From positions 1 through 35,918 of the forward strand of contig DJRG01000097.1 in the NCBI GenBank assembly GCA_002438845.1: a DNA stretch of 35,918 nucleotides. The letters run 5' to 3'. Position 1 is the stretch's first letter, and the number at the start of each line of letters is the position of its first letter. Below are positions 22,439 through 30,784 of this stretch, in pieces. Source of the DNA: Bacteroidales bacterium UBA6366. GTDB lineage: Bacteria > Bacteroidota > Bacteroidia > Bacteroidales > UBA932. Under the pieces are notes generated by a model. It was not told the origin of the DNA and did not search any database. It was given only the letters and a program-made list of their open reading frames with translations. The position numbers were made by a program, and so were the translations under genes.

Positions 22439-24676
22439 ATGAGTGAGATTTACCTTGTGATTGTGGTGTTCCTGTTCGTGCTGGCCGTGTTCGACCTAAT
22501 GGTCGGGGTCAGCAACGACGCTGTCAACTTCCTGAACTCAGCGATAGGCGCCAAAGTGGCCAAGTTCAGGACAATAATTATTGTAGCCGCCGTCGGAGTG
22601 TTCCTCGGAGCCACGATGAGCAACGGAATGATGGAGGTCGCACGGCACGGAATATTTCATCCGGCGATGTTCTCCCTGAAGGAATTGATGTTCATATTCC
22701 TCGCCGTGATGATCTCGGACGTGATCCTGCTTGACATATTCAACAACCTCGGACTGCCGACCTCCACAACGGTTTCCCTTGTGTTTGAGCTGCTTGGAGG
22801 CACAGCAGCGTTTGTGCTGCTGAAACTGGCCACAGACACCACCGGGCTCACGGTGGGCGACCTGATGAACACGGAAAAGGCTCTCGGAATGATCATGGCC
22901 ATCTTCGTCTCCGTCGCCATCGCGTTCTTCTTCGGAATCGTCCTGCAGTACATCTCCCGACTGATATTCACCTTCACCTACAAGAAGAATCTCAAATGGA
23001 AGATCGGAATATTCGGAGGCCTCGCCACGACAGCCATCTTCTACTTCATGCTGTTCAAAGGCATAAAAAGCATGTCTTTCGTCACTCCGGAAATTCAGGA
23101 ATATATCCAAGGTCACACGCTCGCTATCTTAGGAATATGCTTCCTTGCGTCAACGGTCGTGATGCAGATCCTGTATTTCTTGAAAGTCAACGTGTTCAAG
23201 ATTCTGGTGCTGATGGGCACGTTCGCCCTTGCGATGGCCTTCGCCGGCAACGACCTCGTCAACTTCATCGGAGTGCCTCTGGCAGGATATTCATCCTACA
23301 CTGACTATGTCTCCAGCGGCGCCACCGACCCATCGACATTCATGATGTCATCCTTGGACGGGCCGGCCAAGAGCCCGCTCATATTCCTTGTGGCCGCCGG
23401 TGCCGTCATGGTGTTCTCGCTTGCGACATCGAAAAAGGCCCGCAACGTGATCAAGACCTCGGTCGACCTTTCCCGCCAGAGCGAAGGTGACGAGATGTTC
23501 GGTTCCTCGAAGATCGCCAGAGTCCTGGTAAGATTCTCGAACAACACCGCCAACTTCTTCAAGGATGTCGTTCCAGACGGAGTCAAGGCATGGTGCGACA
23601 AACGCTTCAACTCCGATGAGGCGAAACTTCCTGAAGGTGCGGCCTTCGATGAGGTCAGAGCCACAGTCAATCTGGTTGTGGCCGGATTGCTGATCGCCCT
23701 TGGAACATCGCTCAAGCTTCCTCTATCAACCACTTACGTCACATTCATGGTAGCGATGGGTTCATCACTGGCCGACCGAGCATGGGGACGCGAGAGTGCT
23801 GTCTACAGGGTGACCGGAGTCGTCTCCGTCATCGGAGGATGGTTCATCACCGCCGGAGCCGCATTCATCCTTTGCTTCCTCGTGGCGATGCTGATGCACC
23901 TTGGAGGCTTCGTGGCCGCATGCATAATGATGGTCCTCGCAATCTTCCTGCTGATCCGCAGCAACATCCGCTACAAGAAAAAGGCAGAGGAAGAGAACGG
24001 CGATGTCACATTCAACCAAATGATGCTCAGCACCGACAAGGGCGAGATCCTAACCCTTCTGAGCAAGCACATCTCCGACAGCCAGGCCGATTTCCTTGAA
24101 TATGTCAATACAACTTTCCGTCAGATCACCGATGGATTCATCAAGGAGGATCTCGGAATGCTTCACCGCGCAGAGGACACGATGAGGCGCAAGAGGGAAG
24201 AACTGAAGAACAGCCGTCGCAAGGAGATGATCGGCTTCCGCAGGATCGACCCGGAAGTCGCCATGGAGAAGAACACCTGGTTCCATCTCGGCAGGAACTC
24301 CTGCGAAGAGATTCTGTACTGTCTGAGGCGTATCGCTGACCCTTGCGAGGAACACGTGGACAATAACTTCGTGCCTCTGAGCCAGGAGCAGGTCAAGGAA
24401 TATATTCCTCTTCGCGACACCGTCTTGTTCCTTCTGAGGCGTACAGAGAAGATTCTCCAGACCGGTTCCTATAACGAGGTCGATGAGGTCCGCCGTGAGG
24501 CCGAGGAACTGAAGGATTGCCTTGAGAAAGCCCGTGAGGCTCAGATGCAGAGGATGCAGTCCACCAAGGAGAACATCACCGTGGCCTACCTCTACCTGAA
24601 CCTCCTTCAGGAGACCCGTGAGCTCACCAGCTCCCTCCGCCACCTGCTCCGCGCCTCCAAAGGCTTCAGAGAATAG
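22439..24676 (+). CDS. PiT-family inorganic phosphate transporter with C-terminal PhoU-like domain
   Basis: The product has 745 residues. Two PiT signature repeats are visible: GVSNDAVNFLNSAIGAKVA (23-41) and FAGNDLVNFIGVPLAG (about 267-282). They lie within some eleven to twelve membrane helices to about residue 520. The remaining 225 or so residues are soluble, helical and charged, in the manner of PhoU (for example RAEDTMRRKREELKN and the WFHLGRNSCEEILYCLRRI segment). Such long PiT proteins are common in Bacteroidota. It imports phosphate coupled to H+ or Na+. A putative Pho box precedes it and a PhoR/PhoB-like pair converges on it, pointing to control by phosphate. A terminator hairpin follows at 24719. 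Confidence 0.93.
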   Translation: MSEIYLVIVVFLFVLAVFDLMVGVSNDAVNFLNSAIGAKVAKFRTIIIVAAVGVFLGATMSNGMMEVARHGIFHPAMFSLKELMFIFLAVMISDVILLDIFNNLGLPTSTTVSLVFELLGGTAAFVLLKLATDTTGLTVGDLMNTEKALGMIMAIFVSVAIAFFFGIVLQYISRLIFTFTYKKNLKWKIGIFGGLATTAIFYFMLFKGIKSMSFVTPEIQEYIQGHTLAILGICFLASTVVMQILYFLKVNVFKILVLMGTFALAMAFAGNDLVNFIGVPLAGYSSYTDYVSSGATDPSTFMMSSLDGPAKSPLIFLVAAGAVMVFSLATSKKARNVIKTSVDLSRQSEGDEMFGSSKIARVLVRFSNNTANFFKDVVPDGVKAWCDKRFNSDEAKLPEGAAFDEVRATVNLVVAGLLIALGTSLKLPLSTTYVTFMVAMGSSLADRAWGRESAVYRVTGVVSVIGGWFITAGAAFILCFLVAMLMHLGGFVAACIMMVLAIFLLIRSNIRYKKKAEEENGDVTFNQMMLSTDKGEILTLLSKHISDSQADFLEYVNTTFRQITDGFIKEDLGMLHRAEDTMRRKREELKNSRRKEMIGFRRIDPEVAMEKNTWFHLGRNSCEEILYCLRRIADPCEEHVDNNFVPLSQEQVKEYIPLRDTVLFLLRRTEKILQTGSYNEVDEVRREAEELKDCLEKAREAQMQRMQSTKENITVAYLYLNLLQETRELTSSLRHLLRASKGFRE

Positions 24677-24718
24677 CTTGAGTATCCTCAAAAATATTCA
24701 GTCGTAATACAATTGATG

Positions 24719-24750
24719 CTGTGCCTATGCCCTTTGGAGCATAGGCACAG
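24719..24750. terminator. Bidirectional terminator hairpin between the PiT and kinase genes
   Basis: CTGTGCCTATGC (24719-24730) pairs perfectly over 12 bp with GCATAGGCACAG (24739-24750) around an 8-nt loop. It lies between convergent genes, 43 bp after the PiT stop and 29 bp after the kinase stop on the opposite strand. The flanking sequence is T- and A-rich on both sides but has no long T-run. Confidence 0.75.
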
Positions 24751-24779
24751 TAGTATTATAGTCAAACTTTAACGCGAAA

Positions 24780-25610
24780 CTATGAAGTCTTAGGCAAAGT
24801 GAACATGAACTCCAGACCACCGGCGAGACCAAGCCTTACCGAAATGGTTCCCCGATGGAGCAGCACTGAGTTCTTGACGATCGCAAGGCCGAGGCCGGTC
24901 CCCCCCATCTTGCGCGAGCGCCCTTTGTCGATGCGGTAAAATCTCTCAAAGAGATGGGGAATATGCTCGGGCGCGACCCCGGGGCCGTTGTCCGAGAAAC
25001 TGAATGTGTAGAAAGACTCGTCCTCCGACACGACCTGGACCGTGATAGTCACCCCATCCCCTCCATAGGCGATGGAATTGTCAGTCAGATTTCTGAAGAT
25101 TGAATATAACAGCGAAGGATTACCGTCCACCTCCACACCAGGTTCCACCAAGGCCCTGAACGTCACGTGATTCGCCTCCATCTGCATGGACAAGTCCCTT
25201 TGTATGGACAGGAGAAGTTCGGGAATATTCACTCTCACAAACTCATACCCCTGAGGCGCGTCATCAAGTTTGTTGAGGGTAGAGATGTCGGCCAAAAGAC
25301 TTGACAGACGACGGCTCTGCGCATAACACCGCTGGATGAACTGATCTTTTGTCTCCTGGTCAATGTCTGGATTTGAGACAATTGTCTCCAGATAGCCCTG
25401 GATGCTGCTGACCGGTGTCTTCAGCTCATGGGCCACATTCTGAGTCAGCTGCCTCTTCAGACGAGCCTTATCCTCCTCGCTGTCACGCAGTTTGTTATAC
25501 ATTCCAACCTTTCCCTTCTCGATGGAATCCTTAAGACGGACGTAGCGTCCACGCATCACAATCAACGCAAGGACCAGCAAGGCAATGACTATTGACAGCA
25601 CTATGGTCAT
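24780..25610 (-). CDS. Sensor histidine kinase, PhoR-like, lacking a visible sensor domain
   Basis: The product has 276 residues. One membrane helix (1-19) is followed by a short linker and the HisKA domain with the phospho-accepting histidine in NVAHELKTPVSSIQGY. The HATPase domain follows, with N-box NLTDNSIAYGG, FSDNGPGVA, LFERFYRI and GGTGLGLAIVKN. There is no periplasmic loop, HAMP or PAS domain, so it is much shorter than typical PhoR. It overlaps the response-regulator gene by 4 bp (ATGA). The phosphate role is inferred from the adjoining PiT gene and the Pho-box-like repeats. Confidence 0.88.
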   Translation of the reverse strand: MTIVLSIVIALLVLALIVMRGRYVRLKDSIEKGKVGMYNKLRDSEEDKARLKRQLTQNVAHELKTPVSSIQGYLETIVSNPDIDQETKDQFIQRCYAQSRRLSSLLADISTLNKLDDAPQGYEFVRVNIPELLLSIQRDLSMQMEANHVTFRALVEPGVEVDGNPSLLYSIFRNLTDNSIAYGGDGVTITVQVVSEDESFYTFSFSDNGPGVAPEHIPHLFERFYRIDKGRSRKMGGTGLGLAIVKNSVLLHRGTISVRLGLAGGLEFMFTLPKTS

Positions 25611-26278
25611 TTTTCCTCGTAAAGATAACCGAACCCGTGGCGCGAGACTATCCTGTCACCATATTCCCCGATCTTCTTGCGCAGACGGGTGATGTTGACG
25701 TCCACCGTCCTGTCAGTGACGATCACATCGTCGGGCCAGACTTTTGAAAGAATATCCTCCCTCGGGAAAACCTTCCCTTTGTTTGTAAACAAGAGTTTGA
25801 ATATCTCATATTCAATCCTTGTCAGGGACACAACCGCACCGTCCACCGTCACGACTTTCTTCTCATCATCTATGAATATGCCAGCGTTGGTGTCAGCAGC
25901 CCTTGCGGAGCCGCTCCGTCTAAGCACCGCCCTTACGCGCGATAGCACCTCCCGAATCGAGAATGGCTTGGAGATGTAGTCGTCGGCACCCAGATCCAGT
26001 CCCTCGACAGCATCATCCTCCGTGTCACGCGCTGTGATGAAAATCACGGGGATTCCGGCGGTCCCCGGATCAGACTTCAACTTTTCGGTCATTTCAAAAC
26101 CAGACATCCCGCCCATCATCACATCCAGAAGAAGCAGATTGAAAGACTTGACATCCAACGCCAAGGCCTCTTCCGCGGAATTGGCGGTCACAACATCGTA
26201 CCCCCCTTTGGAAAGGTTGAACTTGAGGATCGCGCAGATGTCCTCTTCGTCATCGACAACAAGAATTCGGGCAGCCAT
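25607..26278 (-). CDS. OmpR/PhoB-family response regulator
   Basis: The product has 223 residues. The receiver domain has the acidic pair DDEED, the phosphorylated aspartate in LLLDVMM (about D53), T in FITARD and the KPF lysine. The C-terminal winged-helix DNA-binding domain carries LTRIEYEIFKLL and the recognition region VTDRTVDVNITRLRKKI, ending RHGFGYLYEE. It is co-transcribed with the downstream kinase gene (4-bp overlap) and divergent from the aminotransferase gene across a 62-bp gap. It is the natural candidate to bind the 11-bp repeats before the PiT gene. Confidence 0.92.
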   Translation of the reverse strand: MAARILVVDDEEDICAILKFNLSKGGYDVVTANSAEEALALDVKSFNLLLLDVMMGGMSGFEMTEKLKSDPGTAGIPVIFITARDTEDDAVEGLDLGADDYISKPFSIREVLSRVRAVLRRSGSARAADTNAGIFIDDEKKVVTVDGAVVSLTRIEYEIFKLLFTNKGKVFPREDILSKVWPDDVIVTDRTVDVNITRLRKKIGEYGDRIVSRHGFGYLYEEK

Positions 26279-26323
26279 GTAAAAAAAATTGAATCAACTC
26301 CGCTAAGGTAAACACTTTTTTCC

Positions 26324-26331
26324 TAAATTTG
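26324..26331 (+). promoter_or_regulatory. -7 element for the aminotransferase gene (TAAATTTG), near-leaderless start
   Basis: A perfect TAnnTTTG ends 9 bp before ATG 26341, so the transcript would have a leader of a few bases at most. No good -33 match is found at 19 bp. A later ATG at 26350 would leave about 12 nt. Confidence 0.5.
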
Positions 26332-26340
26332 GGCAAACAC

Positions 26341-27573
26341 ATGACTAATATGCCGAAGATTTCCAAACGCGGGGAAATAATCCCTGCATCGCCAATCAGG
26401 AAACTGACCCCATTTTCTGACGCGGCAAAAGCCAAAGGGGTGAAAGTTTACCATCTGAACATCGGACAGCCGGATCTTCCAACGCCGCGAAAAGCATTGG
26501 ATTCCCTTAAAACAATAACCAGAAAGACTCTGGAATACAGTCCAAGCCAAGGATTGAAATCCCTGAGAGACAAGCTCGTGGGTTACTACAACCGTTTCGG
26601 GATCAGTGTCACGGACAATGAGATCATCGTGACCACAGGAGGATCCGAGGCCCTTTTGCTGACATTCCTTGCGTGTCTGAATCCCGGTGACGAGATCATC
26701 ATGACCGAGCCAGGGTACGCCAACTACATCTCATTCGCCGTCACGGCCGGTGTGACAGTGAAGACAGTCACATCGAAGATCGAGGACGGATTTGCGCTGC
26801 CTTCCGTGGAGGACTTCGAGAAAGCGATAACTGAGAAGACAAAGGCTATTCTCATCTGCAATCCAAACAATCCGACAGGCTACCTCTACTCCGAGGAGGA
26901 ACTCTACAGGCTGCGCGACATCGTCCGCGACCATGACCTGTATCTTTTCTCCGACGAGGTGTACCGCGAGTTCCGCTACACGGACGCCCCTTACCTCTCG
27001 GCTCTCAATCTTGAGGGAATAGAGAATAACGTCATCGTGATAGACTCAGTGTCAAAGAGGTACTCCGAATGCGGCACAAGGATCGGAATGATAGTCAGCC
27101 ACAACGCCGAAGCCATGAAGACGATCCTTAAGTTCTGTCAGGCAAGGCTCAGCCCTCCTCTTCTGGGACAGATAGTGGCCGAAGCCTCGATAGAAGGGAC
27201 GGAGGAATATTCAAAAGCATGCTATGATGAATATCTCGCCCGCCGCGACTTCTTCATCGCCGGTCTGAACAAGATTCCGGGAGTGTACTCCCCAATGCCT
27301 AAAGGAGCCTTCTACACAGTCGCATCCCTTCCGGTCGAGGACGCCGAGGATTTCTGCGCCTGGTGCCTGACCGAGTTCTCCTACAAAGACTCCGGAACTC
27401 CTGACGGCTTCTCCGGAGAGACTGTGATGATGGCTCCGGCCGCCGGATTCTACAGCACCCCGGGGCTTGGCAGAAATCAGGTCCGCATGGCCTACGTTCT
27501 CAGGAAAGAGGATCTGGCCCGCTCGCTTGTCGTGCTTGAGAAAGCGCTTGAGGCCTACAGAGCCAGACGGTAA
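26341..27573 (+). CDS. Class I PLP-dependent aminotransferase (AspC-like)
   Basis: With ATG at 26341 the product has 410 residues. Fold type I features are YHLNIGQPDLPTP near the N-terminus, YSPSQGLKSLRDKL, TTGGSEALLL, NPNNPTGYLYS, SDEVYREF, and the PLP lysine in DSVSKRYSECGTRIGM. The C-terminal arginine region is GRNQVRMAYV. It is aspartate-aminotransferase-like. Substrate cannot be set from sequence; the unusual SKRYSECGTR around the lysine differs from classical AspC (SKTFALAGWR-type). It is divergent from the phoB-like gene and followed by a 166-bp gap before susC. Confidence 0.9.
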   Translation: MTNMPKISKRGEIIPASPIRKLTPFSDAAKAKGVKVYHLNIGQPDLPTPRKALDSLKTITRKTLEYSPSQGLKSLRDKLVGYYNRFGISVTDNEIIVTTGGSEALLLTFLACLNPGDEIIMTEPGYANYISFAVTAGVTVKTVTSKIEDGFALPSVEDFEKAITEKTKAILICNPNNPTGYLYSEEELYRLRDIVRDHDLYLFSDEVYREFRYTDAPYLSALNLEGIENNVIVIDSVSKRYSECGTRIGMIVSHNAEAMKTILKFCQARLSPPLLGQIVAEASIEGTEEYSKACYDEYLARRDFFIAGLNKIPGVYSPMPKGAFYTVASLPVEDAEDFCAWCLTEFSYKDSGTPDGFSGETVMMAPAAGFYSTPGLGRNQVRMAYVLRKEDLARSLVVLEKALEAYRARR

Positions 27574-27618
27574 AGTTTTCTCCTTTATCGTTTTACATGA
27601 CGTTTCATCGCCAGAAAG

Positions 27619-27649
27619 TTTGCAATATTGAAATTTTTGTCTAACTTCA
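27619..27649 (+). promoter_or_regulatory. Candidate promoter of the SusC operon (TTTG-N19-TAACTTCA)
   Basis: The -33 TTTG is at 27619-27622 and the -7 TAACTTCA at 27642-27649, with exactly 19 bp between. The -7 matches four of six fixed positions. The predicted start near 27656 would give a leader of about 84 nt that includes the hairpin at 27672-27706. Confidence 0.5.
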
Positions 27650-27671
27650 CGGCTTAAGAAATAAAACCTAA

Positions 27672-27715
27672 AACTTGTCGCGCTACCTCAAATGGTGCGA
27701 CAAGTTGTTTTATTA
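27672..27715 (+). terminator. Terminator-like hairpin in the susC leader (terminator or attenuator)
   Basis: AACTTGTCGC (27672-27681) pairs perfectly with GCGACAAGTT (27697-27706) around a 15-nt loop and is followed by GTTTTATTA. It lies 99 bp after the aminotransferase stop and 34 bp before the susC start, downstream of the candidate promoter. It may end the upstream transcript, or work as an attenuator of the SusC operon if the 27619 promoter is real. Confidence 0.65.
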
Positions 27716-27739
27716 CAAAGCATTAATGGCAATTATAAT

Positions 27740-30700
27740 ATGAAACGTATCGCTATATTCCTGTCGATTCTCCTTTGTGGAATCGCCCTCTACGGCCAGA
27801 ACTCTAAAAAGGTCTCCGGTGTCGTCAAGGATGAAGCCGGCAATCCTTTGCCTGGAGCCACGGTGACCGTCAAAGGCCAGTCGAAGAAAGTCTATGCGCT
27901 GACGGATCTTGACGGCCGTTACACGATCTCAGTTCCGGGACTCTCCGAGAGCACCGAACTCGAGTTCTCCTATCTTGGAATGAAGCCCGCCGAGGTCAAG
28001 GTCGGCAAACGCTCGGCTGTGGATGTCGTGATGCTCACGGATGGCAACATACTTGACGAGGTCGTAATCGTCGCCGGCTATGGTCTGGCGCAGAAACGTT
28101 CAGACATGACCGGATCGGCCTTTCAGGTTGACTCCAAGAAGCTTGAGAAACTACCGGCAGCCCGCATTGACAATCTGCTTGACGGAATGGTCCCCGGTCT
28201 GACGATCGAGGAAAAGGATGGCTCCACCGGAGGCCGCTCTCAGTACAGAATCCGTGTACGCGGTGACGCGTCCCTGAGTGCCAGTTCCGAGCCTTTGTGG
28301 ATCATTGACGGAGTGCCAGTCTACACCGGCACAAGGACCTCCTCCACCCTTTCCGGAATGAGCTACAGTGTCAGCCCTTTGTCTTTCATCAACCCGGACG
28401 ACATAGAATCCATGACGGTTCTTAAAGACGCCGCGACCACAGCGCTTTACGGGGCGGACGGAGCCAACGGAGTCATTCTGGTGACGACAAAGTCTGGAGA
28501 CGGAGACTCGAAACTACGCGTGAACGCCTCTGTAAGGTACGGCGTGTCGCAGGTTGACCGTTCGACCCTCCTGAGGCTCTGCTCTACAGAGCAGTGGTGG
28601 ACGCTTGCCGAGGAGGCTTGGACCAATGCTGGCTACTCGATGGACAATTTCCCTTATCAGGACAACGAGCACAATTCCTACTCAACGACAAGCACTGACT
28701 GGTACGATGTGTATTTCGGTACCGGCTCAAACGCGCAGTACAATGTCTCTGTCAGCAGCGGAGGAGCCAAAGCCAAACATTACCTTTCACTCAGCTACTA
28801 CAACGAGAAGACAGTCGTCAAGGGAAATGAGCAGCAGAGGTTCTCTGTCAGGAACAGAAGCTCGTACAAATTGGGGAAGAGGCTTTCGGCCGATGTCAAC
28901 CTTTCACTTTCCTACAATGTGAACGACATCCTTTCCGTTTCGAGGAACGAATTGAAGGTCATTCCTATTTTCTCACCTTACGACGAGGATGGAGTCACCC
29001 CGAGACTGTACAATTACTACAGCCGCGATGTCAACAACTATTCCCCGCAGATGTACAAGTTTGTCTACAGCTCCGTGGCTGACAGAAAGTACAACGACAA
29101 CACTCAGAGAACGATAGCCGGAGACGGAGACATCACGCTCAAGTACGAGATACTGGATGGGTTGACAGCCACGGTACAGGGTGGAGCGAACATCCTCTCC
29201 GGTCTGGAGATGCTCTACTACTCCAAGCACACGCTTGACGGCATCACAGAAAGTTCCGAGCAGGACGGCTACTCCAGAAGATCCGCGGCCTACGCGTTCA
29301 CATGGAACAACATCGACCGTCTCAACTTCAACCGCAGGTTCGGGAAACACTCTGTCGGAGCCCTGGCAGGAATCGAATTGGTCAACAAGGAGAACCGTAG
29401 CCTTTACGCCACCGGAGCCGGCTTCGCCAACGACAACATAAAGGAAATCTACTATGCCCAGGAGAGCACCCGCAAGGGAGCGTCAAGCGCAAGCAACAGC
29501 AGATCCCTGTCATACATGGCTCAGGCGACATATTCTTACGACAACAGGTACTACGTTTCCGCGTCATGGCGGCGTCAGGGATATTCTTCCTTCAGCACAT
29601 ATTCAAGATGGGGAGATTTCACATCAGTCGGACTGTCATGGAACGCCCACAACGAGAGATGGTACCATATTCCTTGGATGGACAAGCTCAAGATCAAGGC
29701 CTCATTCGGCAACAGTGGCAACTCAAGGGTTGACACCAGCGCCGCCTATGGGTCATATTCCTACAATTCAGGAGATTACTATGGAGGAATCATGGGTGCC
29801 ACACAGAGCTCGGCTCCTAATCCTGGCCTGAGCTGGGAGAACACCTACATACTCAATGCCGGTATCAATGTCGGGTTCCTCGATGGACGGGTGGATCTTG
29901 AAGTCGAGGCCTACGACAAGTACACGACCGGGCTTCTCTACAGCGGACGCGTCTCATCAATCATCACAGACGCCACCGTGACCAGAAATGTCGGGGCGAT
30001 CGAAAACCAGGGGTTAGAATTCACGTTGTCAACCAGGTTGTTTGATAACCCAAAGTTCAAGTGGAACATGGATTTCAACGGATCTCTCAACAGGAATGTC
30101 ATCCGTGAACTGTACAAGGACATGCACACAGGTTTCTTTGACAGCGTCTGGATGGTGGGAGCCAGCAAAAGCGACTGGTGGCTCAGCAGATGGGCCGGCG
30201 TCGATCCCGCCACAGGCAATCCTATGTGGTACACAGTCGATGGGGATCTTACGTTCAATTTTTCCTACGACAACAGAGTTCTTCTCCCAGAGTACAGCAA
30301 AGAGCCCGACCTCAGCGGAGGTCTTTCCAACACCTTCTCTTTCGGTCCTTTCAGCGCCAGGGTGATGATGACTTACTCTATCGGAGGATGGACACTCACG
30401 TCCTACACGCAGGATGACGGACACGACATCATCGGGTTCAACACCGTTGTCGAAGACCTTGACCATTGGAGGAAACCCGGAGACATCTCCAAGAACCCTA
30501 AGTACGTCTACAACAGCTCTAATATGTCCACCATGGGTTCGACACGATTCCTCTACAGCAAGACCAATGTCCAGCTCAAGAACGTGACCTTGACCTACAC
30601 GTTCCCTAAATCATTGTGCCGCAAGGCCCACCTGTCGGGAGCGTCGTTCTCGCTGATGGGGGACAATCTCTACCTCTGGTGTCCGGGACAAAGCAAGTCC

Positions 30701-30778
30701 AGGAACAGCTACAAGACCATCACCTACGCAATGGGCGTTACCCGCTCTGTGTCAGGACAGCTATCACTTAATTTTTAG
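27740..30778 (+). CDS. SusC/RagA-family TonB-linked outer-membrane transporter
   Basis: With ATG at 27740 the product has 1012 residues and a signal peptide (MKRIAIFLSILLCGIALYGQ). An upstream in-frame ATG at 27692 lies in the leader hairpin and gives no signal. Domains in order are a carboxypeptidase-regulatory-like domain at about 24-100 (VSGVVKDEAGNPLPGATVTV), a TonB-box-like ILDEVVIVAGYG, a plug domain to about 230 (LDGMVPGLTI, RIRVRGDASL, LWIIDGVPVY, DIESMTVLKDAATTALYG) and a large beta-barrel ending in GQLSLNF. SusC proteins import substrate captured by SusD. The partner gene follows after 6 bp. No anti-sigma or hybrid sensor gene adjoins. Confidence 0.95.
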   Translation: MKRIAIFLSILLCGIALYGQNSKKVSGVVKDEAGNPLPGATVTVKGQSKKVYALTDLDGRYTISVPGLSESTELEFSYLGMKPAEVKVGKRSAVDVVMLTDGNILDEVVIVAGYGLAQKRSDMTGSAFQVDSKKLEKLPAARIDNLLDGMVPGLTIEEKDGSTGGRSQYRIRVRGDASLSASSEPLWIIDGVPVYTGTRTSSTLSGMSYSVSPLSFINPDDIESMTVLKDAATTALYGADGANGVILVTTKSGDGDSKLRVNASVRYGVSQVDRSTLLRLCSTEQWWTLAEEAWTNAGYSMDNFPYQDNEHNSYSTTSTDWYDVYFGTGSNAQYNVSVSSGGAKAKHYLSLSYYNEKTVVKGNEQQRFSVRNRSSYKLGKRLSADVNLSLSYNVNDILSVSRNELKVIPIFSPYDEDGVTPRLYNYYSRDVNNYSPQMYKFVYSSVADRKYNDNTQRTIAGDGDITLKYEILDGLTATVQGGANILSGLEMLYYSKHTLDGITESSEQDGYSRRSAAYAFTWNNIDRLNFNRRFGKHSVGALAGIELVNKENRSLYATGAGFANDNIKEIYYAQESTRKGASSASNSRSLSYMAQATYSYDNRYYVSASWRRQGYSSFSTYSRWGDFTSVGLSWNAHNERWYHIPWMDKLKIKASFGNSGNSRVDTSAAYGSYSYNSGDYYGGIMGATQSSAPNPGLSWENTYILNAGINVGFLDGRVDLEVEAYDKYTTGLLYSGRVSSIITDATVTRNVGAIENQGLEFTLSTRLFDNPKFKWNMDFNGSLNRNVIRELYKDMHTGFFDSVWMVGASKSDWWLSRWAGVDPATGNPMWYTVDGDLTFNFSYDNRVLLPEYSKEPDLSGGLSNTFSFGPFSARVMMTYSIGGWTLTSYTQDDGHDIIGFNTVVEDLDHWRKPGDISKNPKYVYNSSNMSTMGSTRFLYSKTNVQLKNVTLTYTFPKSLCRKAHLSGASFSLMGDNLYLWCPGQSKSRNSYKTITYAMGVTRSVSGQLSLNF

Positions 30779-30784
30779 AATGAA

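Noticed and set aside
22538..23116. Minus-strand 192-codon ORF inside the PiT gene
   Set aside because: Antisense shadow of a clear membrane-transporter gene, rich in H, E and D as expected from complementing hydrophobic codons.
27574..27740. Pho-box-like repeats before susC
   Set aside because: CGTTTTACATGA and CGTTTCATCG are 12 bp apart and do not match the TGTAAC units; no 11-bp series is present.
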